Below are positions 1-5,327 of a DNA stretch of 6,294 nucleotides, piece by piece. Under the pieces are notes generated by a model. That model was not told the origin of the DNA and did no database searches. It was given only the letters and a program-made list of their open reading frames with translations. The first letter of the stretch is position 1, and each line of letters begins with the position of its first letter. Origin of the DNA: CAYJXJ01 sp964374095 (GTDB lineage Bacteria; Elusimicrobiota; Elusimicrobia; UBA1565; UBA9628); assembly GCA_964374095.1 (NCBI GenBank), contig CAYJXJ010000235.1:1-6294 (forward strand). Direction: 5' to 3'. The position numbers were made by a program, and so were the translations under genes.

Positions 1-1
1 C

Positions 2-1075
2 TTCCCCGCCGGCCCCTCCTGGGAAGGACTCGACTGGCGCGCCTTCCAGGCGGCGGTCGCCCGGGAGCGCGTCGCGGTCCTGCTTCATTACCTCCTGGAC
101 CGAAACCCGGCATGGCGGCCTCATTTTCCGCCGGACTTCGTCTCTTGGCTGAAGATGAGCCATTACGTCTCCGCCAAGCTCGCCGCCCAGCGCTCCCGGG
201 CTATCGGGGAATTCTTGAGCCGGGCCCGCGGCCGGGACCTCCCGGTCTTGGTGCTGCGCGGCGCGGCGCTCTCGGAGGCCTACTACCCGGACCCGGCGCT
301 GCGCCTGGCCGCCGACGAGGACATCCTGGTCCGGAGCGCGGACCTCGCCCGCGCGGAGGGACTGTGCCGGACAATGGGGCTCAAGCTCCAGCGCCCGGTG
401 GCTGACCTCACCTATGCCGGCCCGACCCCATGGCCGCTGAACCTGGATATCCATACCGGGCTTTGGCATGAGGAGGACGAATCGGCCCTGTGGGCCCGGG
501 CCCTTCCCGCGCGTTTGGCCGGCTCGGAGGCTTTCCGGCTCGGTCCCGAGGATATGGTTCTGCACCTGGCCTTCCATGCCGCGGTCCATCACGGCCGATT
601 TTCCCCGCGGGACGCCCTGGATCTGGCCTTCGTTTGCGCGCGGCCGGGCCGCACGCCGCGCTGGGACTTCCTCCTTGAGATGACGGCCCGCGCCGGCCTC
701 GAGGCGGTCCTCGGACATTGCCTGCGCGAGACCCGCAGGCAAACGGGAGCGGACATCCCCGACGGGGTCCTCGAGCGCCTGCGTTTGAAGGGTTTCAGGC
801 GCTGGGAGGAGACATTTTACCGCCGCGTCCTCGTCTCCTACGACCGGCCCGATATCGGCCGCGGCCTCACGTTCTTGGCCGCCAAGGGGTGGGGGCGCAA
901 ACTGAGACTCCTCCGGGATGTCCTATTCCCTCCCCGCGATTTCCTGGAGCGCCGCTACGGCCTCACCCGCCCCGGCCAAGTCGCCGCCTTCCGGCTCCTG
1001 CGCCCGCTGCTCCTGCTGAAGGCGGGCCTGCTCGCCTTTGGCAAGGCCTGGGGCCGCCGTCGGCCGCGGTATTGA
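2..1075 (+). CDS. Nucleotidyltransferase-fold protein, NTP_transf_5-like (5' end outside window)
   Basis: The frame is open from the first bases of the window, so the gene begins upstream; 357 codons are visible. The ATG at 155 is internal: the 51 codons before it read like the family's N-terminal helical part (W-E-G-L-D-W near the start, then V-A-V-L-L-H-Y-L-L). Counting from the first visible codon, LVLRGAAL lies near residues 83-90, equivalent to the family's LKGaaL. D105-E106-D107 followed by ILV matches the D-x-D metal-binding pair, and L-D149-I-H151 supplies the usual third acidic position. A helical C-terminal half follows (GPEDMVLHLAFHAAVHH, then a DALDLAFV stretch). These are hallmarks of the uncharacterised nucleotidyltransferase family (PF14907 type), often found beside exopolysaccharide genes. 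The substrate is unknown; nucleotidyl transfer is inferred from the intact acidic triad. A Wzz/BY-kinase gene follows 33 bp downstream in the same direction, which supports a polysaccharide role. No signal peptide or membrane segment is visible. Confidence 0.85.
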   Translation, partial: FPAGPSWEGLDWRAFQAAVARERVAVLLHYLLDRNPAWRPHFPPDFVSWLKMSHYVSAKLAAQRSRAIGEFLSRARGRDLPVLVLRGAALSEAYYPDPALRLAADEDILVRSADLARAEGLCRTMGLKLQRPVADLTYAGPTPWPLNLDIHTGLWHEEDESALWARALPARLAGSEAFRLGPEDMVLHLAFHAAVHHGRFSPRDALDLAFVCARPGRTPRWDFLLEMTARAGLEAVLGHCLRETRRQTGADIPDGVLERLRLKGFRRWEETFYRRVLVSYDRPDIGRGLTFLAAKGWGRKLRLLRDVLFPPRDFLERRYGLTRPGQVAAFRLLRPLLLLKAGLLAFGKAWGRRRPRY

Positions 1076-1100
1076 CAAGTCCACGCGCTTCCCTTACACT
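1072..1100 (+). promoter_or_regulatory. Sigma-70-type promoter for the Wzz/BY-kinase gene
   Basis: A perfect -35 hexamer TTGACA (1072-1077) is separated by exactly 17 bp from TACACT (1095-1100), a 4/6 match to TATAAT that keeps the key T1, A2 and T6. The -35 box contains the TGA stop of the upstream gene (1073-1075). Initiation 7 nt after the -10 box would fall near 1107, only two bases before the ATG at 1109, so the transcript would be essentially leaderless. No Shine-Dalgarno-like purine run precedes that ATG, which fits. A perfect TTGACA is rare by chance in DNA this GC-rich. The promoter call is an inference from sequence only. Confidence 0.7.
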
Positions 1101-1108
1101 TGTCCGAA

Positions 1109-2977
1109 ATGGGTCCCGTAGCGAATTTCGAGCTGGAGCCTAACCTCCTCGACTATTGGAACATCCTCAAGAAGCGCCGGTATGTTTTCCTGGGGACATT
1201 CTCCCTGGTCTATATTTCCGCGCTGGTCTACACCCGCAGGATCGTCCCTCTGTACCGCTCCCAGGCGGTCGTGCGCTACGAGCCGCCGGGCAAGACCGTG
1301 ATCGGAGGCGACTGGAACCGCTGGGATCAGATCGTGTCCCTGAACACCCAGATCCGTCTCATCACCTCGCCCCACATGGCGCAGCGCACGGCCAAGAAGA
1401 TGGGGCTGGCCGCCGTGCCGGCCATCTCGGCCTCCGAGGTCGAGAAGGCGAACATGATCACGCTCTCGGTGGCGCACCCCGATCCCAACCTGGCCGCCGA
1501 CGTGCTGGGGGCGGCGCTCGCCGTCTACTCCGAGCTGGACTTCGAGCTCCGGTCCCAGTCGGTGCGCAAGACTCTCGACGACGTGCAGGTCCGGCGCGAG
1601 GAGGTGGATTCGGCGCTCAGCGAACTCGAGGAGCGCAAGCGCGAGTACCTCGAGGCCAACCCGACCCTCAACGCCCAGGGGGCGCTCGCCGTCAACCTGC
1701 TGGAACTGGAGACCCGCCATAAGGATCTGCTTCGCAAGTTCACCACCGACCACCCGGAGGCGGCGTCGCTCCACGACCGGATCGTTCAGCTCCGAGCCAA
1801 GATCGACCAGATCCCGACCAAAACCCTCGATCTGGAGCGCATCAACCGGGAGCTCGACGTCAGCAAGGAGCTCTACATCGGACTCTCGCGCCAGGCCGAG
1901 GAAGCCCGCATCGCCCTCTCGGCCATCCCCTCCTACATCACCATCATGTCCCCCGCCGAGGTCCCCACCGCGCCCTTCTACCCCGACAAGCCGAAGAACA
2001 ACATGCTGGCCTTCCTGGGCGCGGTCGTGCTGGGCCTGGCCGCGGTGGGGCTTCGGCAAAGCCTCGACATCTCGATGTCCACCATCGAGGAGATCGAGGC
2101 CATCGCGGGCGTCCCCGTCCTCGGCGTGGTCCCCCACCTGGGCAGACACCCTCCGTGGAAAACACTCTGGTGGTGGCTCATCCGCCGGCACCGCTTCCCG
2201 ACGGAGGACTTCCGCTCCATGCTGCTGGTCAACCAATCCCTCGGCTCGCCGGCGCTCGAGATCTACCACGGCATCCGCTCCGGGATCCAGACCCAGCTCG
2301 CCCGCAAAGACGGCCTGGTGCTGGTCATCACCTCCACGGGGGTCGCCGAGGGAAAGACCCTGACCGCCATCAACTTCTGCCTGGCCGCGGCGCACGCGGG
2401 TTTGAAGACCCTCCTGATCGCGGCCGACATCCGCCGCCCCGTCGTGCACCGCATACTCGGGCTCCCCAAGCAAGAAGGGCTCTGCGACATACTCGCGGGG
2501 CAGGCGGAATGGGAGGACCGGGTTCTGGGGGCGGAGGACCTCTTCCTGGGCGCCGTCGGCGTCGAGAAGCTGCTCGAGTTCTCGGGCATCGGCAACCTCA
2601 AGGTCATCATCAACTCCAGCAGCGCCCCCTCCGACGTGGTCAACGTCTTCGGTTCGCCGAAGCTTCCCGAATTCATCCGCGACGTCAGATCCCGCTTCGA
2701 CTTCGTCGTGTTCGACTGCCCGCCCGCGCTGCTCTTCATCGACGCCCTGCTCGTCGGGGCCCACTCCGACGGCGCGGTCATGATCTACCAGTCCGGCAAG
2801 ATGCCCCGCCAGGCGCTTAAACGCGCCAAGGAACAGCTGGCCGCCTCGCAGGTCAAGCTCCTGGGCGTGATTCTCAACGACATCCGGGCCGGGGAGATGG
2901 GGCCCGGCTACACCTACTCCTACTATTACGGCTACGAACACTACGCCCGCAAGGCCGACGCGGAAACCGAGGTCTAG
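1109..2977 (+). CDS. Wzz-type chain-length regulator fused to a BY-kinase (polysaccharide tyrosine autokinase)
   Basis: An inner-membrane protein of 622 aa from the ATG at 1109. Order: short cytoplasmic N-terminus; LLDYWNILKKRR preceding TM1 (about 25-42); periplasmic Wzz region with coiled coil (about 140-270); the Wzz/GNVR-type P-rich motif SPAEVPTAPFYPDKP (281-295); TM2 (about 298-315); cytoplasmic kinase with Walker A GVAEGKT (411-417), Walker A' LLIAADIRRP (435-444) and Walker B VVFDCPP (533-539). The tail has seven tyrosines (Y601, 603, 605, 606, 607, 609, 612), typical autophosphorylation sites. In known systems such fusions control chain length and export of capsule or exopolysaccharide by cycling tyrosine phosphorylation. 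Oddities: the first Asp of Walker A' is Ala438 (D440 kept); the oligomerisation motif E-x2-R-x2-R reads E384-x2-H-x2-R390; and the usual G-x-x-P-x-N-P segment before Walker B is replaced by INSSSAPSDV. A TTG at 1100 is in frame but lies in the -10 box, so ATG 1109 is preferred. It ends 61 bp from the convergent gene's stop. Confidence 0.93.
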   Translation: MGPVANFELEPNLLDYWNILKKRRYVFLGTFSLVYISALVYTRRIVPLYRSQAVVRYEPPGKTVIGGDWNRWDQIVSLNTQIRLITSPHMAQRTAKKMGLAAVPAISASEVEKANMITLSVAHPDPNLAADVLGAALAVYSELDFELRSQSVRKTLDDVQVRREEVDSALSELEERKREYLEANPTLNAQGALAVNLLELETRHKDLLRKFTTDHPEAASLHDRIVQLRAKIDQIPTKTLDLERINRELDVSKELYIGLSRQAEEARIALSAIPSYITIMSPAEVPTAPFYPDKPKNNMLAFLGAVVLGLAAVGLRQSLDISMSTIEEIEAIAGVPVLGVVPHLGRHPPWKTLWWWLIRRHRFPTEDFRSMLLVNQSLGSPALEIYHGIRSGIQTQLARKDGLVLVITSTGVAEGKTLTAINFCLAAAHAGLKTLLIAADIRRPVVHRILGLPKQEGLCDILAGQAEWEDRVLGAEDLFLGAVGVEKLLEFSGIGNLKVIINSSSAPSDVVNVFGSPKLPEFIRDVRSRFDFVVFDCPPALLFIDALLVGAHSDGAVMIYQSGKMPRQALKRAKEQLAASQVKLLGVILNDIRAGEMGPGYTYSYYYGYEHYARKADAETEV

Positions 2978-2980
2978 CCC

Positions 2981-3017
2981 TCACGCCCCGGCGCTCTCCG
3001 CAGCGCCGGTGTCGTGA
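2981..3017 (+). terminator. GC-rich hairpin after the BY-kinase gene (possible terminator)
   Basis: CCGGCGCT (2988-2995) pairs perfectly with AGCGCCGG (3002-3009) around a 6-nt loop. After a small internal loop (2 nt against 3 nt) the stem continues with TCACG (2981-2985) pairing with CGTGA (3013-3017). It begins 3 nt after the TAG of the kinase gene. There is no U-tract on either strand, so it is a non-canonical intrinsic terminator or an mRNA 3'-end stabiliser. It could act in both directions between the convergent genes. Confidence 0.55.
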
Positions 3018-3022
3018 GGACC

Positions 3023-3040
3023 AGGGGCCTTCCGGCCCCT
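3023..3040 (-). terminator. Hairpin overlapping the stop codon of the 762-aa gene (possible terminator)
   Basis: AGGGGCC (3023-3029) and GGCCCCT (3034-3040) form a 7-bp perfect stem with a 4-nt loop. Read on the minus strand the loop is GGAA, a GNRA tetraloop, which favours a role for the leftward transcript. The stem includes two bases of the TAG stop (3039-3041), so it forms only after ribosomes leave. There is no U-tract. Together with the hairpin at 2981-3017 it fills the convergent junction. Confidence 0.5.
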
Positions 3041-5327
3041 AGGGACCGGGCTCGGGCACGGCCTTGACGATGCGCACGTAGGGGTTCTCCGAGAGCCTCA
3101 GAAGCACGGGCTCCTCCGGCGGCGCCCCGTCGGCCTTGAGGCAGACCTCCAGCGTCGGGCTCATCGAGTCCTCCGGGTGGACCTCCACGACTTGCGCGAC
3201 CTCCCCGGTCGAGAGGTCGACGAAAGAACCCGCCGGGTACAGCGTGACCCGCCCCAGGAAGGCTTTGAGCAGTCCCCGGTCCAGCCCCGCCGCGCAGGTC
3301 TCGAGAATGTTTTTGACCGCCTCGTGCGGCAGCAGGGCCCGGCGCCAGGGCCGCGGGCGGCTCAAGGTCTCGTAGAGCTCGCAGAGGCCCACCAGCCCCG
3401 CGGCCTGGCTCAGGTCCTCCTCCCGCGGGTGCGACGCCGCCCAGCCCCGGCCGCTCTGGGCCAGGGAGAGGCGGACAGCGCGCTGCGCCATTCCAAGGAA
3501 GGCGGGGACCGACTGGGCATCCAGGGCGTGCAGGCGCGGCTCGTCTTGAGACCCGGGGACGCGTCCGCCTCGGCCCATCACGCTCATGAGCGAGAGGTCG
3601 TTGAGCAGCGCGGCTAAGCCCGCGGCGGGGAGCAGGCCCGCGCCGGCGCGCAGACCGAGCCCGACGTTCATGGAGAGGACGGCCACGTTGACGGCGTGCG
3701 CCGGGAGGTAGTGTTCGGCGGCGCCGGCGCCGGCGGCCAGCGCCGGGAGAGCTTGGTTGCGGGCCTTGAGCAGCTTCAAGAGGCCGAGCAGGGGCTCGCC
3801 CAGCCGCTCCACGGCGCCGGCCGCTTCCGGGCCGCGCAAGAAGACCGTCATGGCGTTCAGCGCGTCGAAGTAGGCCTCGCGCGCGAGGCGGCGCTCTTGA
3901 ACCAGGGCGGAGACCAATTCCGAGCGCGCATCGTGGAGACGGACCACCGGCGACGCGGGTTCCGCGCGCGCGCTTGCCGGGACCGGAACGGGGGGCGACG
4001 CTTCCCCCTTCGCCGAGGGCGGCTCGGCCGGCGGCGGAAGGGCCGCGGCCGCCGGAGCCATGCGCGGCCGGCGCGCCGCCTTCGCGGGAGGGCAGGGGGC
4101 GGCTTCCGGCGCCACGCCGGGCGCCGCCGGGGCCGCATTGGTCCCGCGCCGCCGGGCCGCGGCCAGTTCTTTCTTGAGCTCCGAAGCCGCGCCCGCCTTC
4201 CGCAGCGCCGCGTCCTTCCAGCGTTTGAGACGGTCTAAGAGCGTCGTCCTCTCGGCCTCCCAGCCGACCTCCGGGAGCGGGTCCGGGGGAAGCGCCAAGG
4301 AGGGCAACGGGGGGGCCTCGACCCGCCGGCGCCCTTCGGTCTCCCGGGCCTCGGCCTCGAGCGCCCGGCGGCGCCATGACTCAACCTCGCCCTGCGCCCC
4401 CCCCGCGCCGGAATCGGAACCCGGCGCGGCGAGCCTGCGCCGCTCCTCCTCCCGCGCCCGCTCCAGGTCGCGCCACCGGTTATCGCGCTGGAGCAGTTCG
4501 GCCTCACGCGACTCGGCCTCGACCGCCCGGCGCCGCCACGACTCGAGCTCTTGGGCCCCGGCCGACAGGGAAGCCTCCAGCTCGCCGGTCCGCGCGGCGA
4601 CCGCCCGCCGCTCCTCCTCCCGCGCCCGCTCCAGGTCCCGCCCCAGGCTCTCGCGCTGGACCCGGCAGAACCCCTCGAACTCCTCCTCCCTCTCCCGAAG
4701 CATCCGCGCGCGTTCGTCAAGTCCACGCGTCAATTCGGCGCGCTCGCGCTCCAGGGAGGCGCGCGTCGCCTCCAACACCTCGGCGTCCTCCGGCGCGCCC
4801 GCCCGGCCTTGCCGGCGCCACTCGGCCTCCCGGGCCTCGGCGGCGCGCGTCCGCGCCCGGCGGGACCGTTCAAACTCCTCCTCCCTCTCCCGCAGCGCGC
4901 CTTCGCGTTCCTGGAGCGCCCCGATACGTTCGGCGCGTTCTCGCTCCAGGGAGGCGCGCTCCGCCTCCAACGCCGCCGCGTCCCCCGGCCCGCCCCGCGT
5001 CCTCTCGACCTCCGCACTCTTGAGGCGGTGCTCATTCTCGAGCTCCAAGCGGCGCGCCTCGTACTCCGTCTCAAGCTGGGATTGCCGATTGGCGAGATTC
5101 TGCTGGAGGTAAGCGCTCTCGGCCTCCCATTGCTTCTTGAGAGTCTCCTCGGACTTGGCCCGCATCTTGATCTGCCAGTCCGCGCTGCGCGCCAGGTCCG
5201 CGTTGGATTTCTGCAAGGCGCCCAGGCGCTCCAGGGCCCAGCGCAGGGCCATCCGCAAGGCGTCGGGGTTGTCGATTTTGTCGATCTGCGACGGGTCGAC
5301 CGGAGAACCGTCCGGGGGATCGCTCAT
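3039..5327 (-). CDS. Long coiled-coil protein with C-terminal degenerate HD-GYP-like domain
   Basis: 762 aa, ATG at 5327, stop TAG. No signal peptide or membrane segment is seen, so it is probably cytoplasmic. Layout: N-terminal segment 1-40 (IDKIDNPDALRMALRWALE); a very Glu/Arg/Ala-rich coiled coil at about 40-340, built partly from duplicated units; a second short helical piece at about 355-395; an Ala/Pro-rich linker (about 397-460); then a C-terminal domain (461-762). That domain follows the HD-GYP pattern: YLPAHAVNVAVLSMNVG resembles the usual Y-x3-HSVNVAVLS-x2-LG helix, LAALLNDLSLM matches LAALLHDIGK, LCELYETLSRPRPWRRAL matches ADxYDALTxxRPYRKAL, and AFLGRVTLYPAGSFVDLSTG is the typical tail. 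Key residues are missing: HD is N576-D577, GK is absent, and the GYP segment reads SGRG. Cyclic-di-GMP hydrolysis is therefore unlikely; a binding, scaffold or sensor role is inferred. It is translationally coupled to the paralogue upstream through an ATGA overlap, with only a weak SD (TAGG, 12 nt before the start). Confidence 0.85.
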   Translation of the reverse strand: MSDPPDGSPVDPSQIDKIDNPDALRMALRWALERLGALQKSNADLARSADWQIKMRAKSEETLKKQWEAESAYLQQNLANRQSQLETEYEARRLELENEHRLKSAEVERTRGGPGDAAALEAERASLERERAERIGALQEREGALREREEEFERSRRARTRAAEAREAEWRRQGRAGAPEDAEVLEATRASLERERAELTRGLDERARMLREREEEFEGFCRVQRESLGRDLERAREEERRAVAARTGELEASLSAGAQELESWRRRAVEAESREAELLQRDNRWRDLERAREEERRRLAAPGSDSGAGGAQGEVESWRRRALEAEARETEGRRRVEAPPLPSLALPPDPLPEVGWEAERTTLLDRLKRWKDAALRKAGAASELKKELAAARRRGTNAAPAAPGVAPEAAPCPPAKAARRPRMAPAAAALPPPAEPPSAKGEASPPVPVPASARAEPASPVVRLHDARSELVSALVQERRLAREAYFDALNAMTVFLRGPEAAGAVERLGEPLLGLLKLLKARNQALPALAAGAGAAEHYLPAHAVNVAVLSMNVGLGLRAGAGLLPAAGLAALLNDLSLMSVMGRGGRVPGSQDEPRLHALDAQSVPAFLGMAQRAVRLSLAQSGRGWAASHPREEDLSQAAGLVGLCELYETLSRPRPWRRALLPHEAVKNILETCAAGLDRGLLKAFLGRVTLYPAGSFVDLSTGEVAQVVEVHPEDSMSPTLEVCLKADGAPPEEPVLLRLSENPYVRIVKAVPEPGP
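3058..3114 (-). repeat. Near-identical 3' coding repeat, copy in 762-aa gene
   Basis: Partner of 5343-5399 in direct orientation, offset 2285 bp. It encodes the same 19-residue C-terminal strand region, just before the unrelated last residues PEPGP (GCPTP in the other copy). Confidence 0.85.
4335..4472 (-). repeat. Coiled-coil repeat B, copy 2
   Basis: Codes for residues 286-331. It starts RDLERAREEERRRLAA and ends VESWRRRALEAEARETE, matching 230-277 apart from a Gly/Ser-rich, two-residue-shorter middle (APGSDSGAGGAQGE) that would break the coil. Confidence 0.75.
4497..4640 (-). repeat. Coiled-coil repeat B, copy 1
   Basis: Codes for residues 230-277 of the 762-aa protein. It begins RDLERAREEERR and ends with ESWRRRAVEAESREAE. 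The second copy lies immediately C-terminal (286-331, DNA 4335-4472), 56 residues on. On the plus strand both contain CTCCTCCTCCCGCGCCCGCT followed by CCAGGTC, so the duplication is also visible in DNA. Confidence 0.75.
4674..4778 (-). repeat. Coiled-coil repeat A, copy 2
   Basis: Codes for residues 184-218 of the 762-aa protein. It aligns without gaps to residues 119-153, starting VLEATRASLERERAEL and ending LREREEEFE. See copy 1 at 4869-4973. Confidence 0.75.
4869..4973 (-). repeat. Coiled-coil repeat A, copy 1
   Basis: Codes for residues 119-153 of the 762-aa protein (A-L-E-A-E-R-A-S-L-E-R-E-R-A-E start, R-E-R-E-E-E-F-E end). The same 35-residue unit recurs 65 residues later (4674-4778), with the shared core ASLERERAE and the shared end LREREEEFE. 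The DNA is also similar, for example the shared plus-strand stretch ACTCCTCCTCCCTCTCCCG. This suggests growth of the coiled coil by internal duplication. Confidence 0.75.
5324..5327 (-). promoter_or_regulatory. ATGA stop/start overlap coupling the two paralogues
   Basis: On the minus strand the TGA of the upstream paralogue (5326-5324) overlaps the ATG of the 762-aa gene (5327-5325) in the sequence ATGA. With no strong Shine-Dalgarno before this start, translation of the second gene probably depends on ribosomes finishing the first. This implies co-expression in one transcript at a linked ratio. Confidence 0.75.

Noticed and set aside
155..157. ATG as the start of the nucleotidyltransferase gene
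   Set aside because: The same frame is open for 51 codons upstream to the window edge and encodes plausible family sequence.
1100..1102. TTG as the start of the kinase gene
   Set aside because: It overlaps the last base of the predicted -10 box and has no ribosome binding site; the ATG three codons later fits the promoter and family length equally well.
1094..2941. 615-codon open frame on the minus strand across the kinase gene
   Set aside because: It is a shadow typical of GC-rich coding DNA; its translation is Val/Gly/Asp/Arg-rich without recognisable domains, whereas the plus strand carries clear Wzz and Walker motifs.
2974..4377. 467-codon minus-strand frame overlapping the 762-aa gene
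   Set aside because: It is an alternative frame of the same strand, Gly/Arg/Pro-rich, and conflicts with the frame that aligns along its length to the neighbouring paralogue.
4060..5112. 350-codon plus-strand open frame opposite the coiled coil
   Set aside because: The Ser/Arg/Ala-rich low-complexity translation is what the complement of Glu/Arg codons gives; the minus-strand frame has heptads and a continuous domain architecture.
1109..5327. A single functional operon linking BY-kinase and HD-GYP-like proteins
   Set aside because: The genes converge on opposite strands with hairpins between them, so co-transcription is excluded; any functional link would be by adjacency only.
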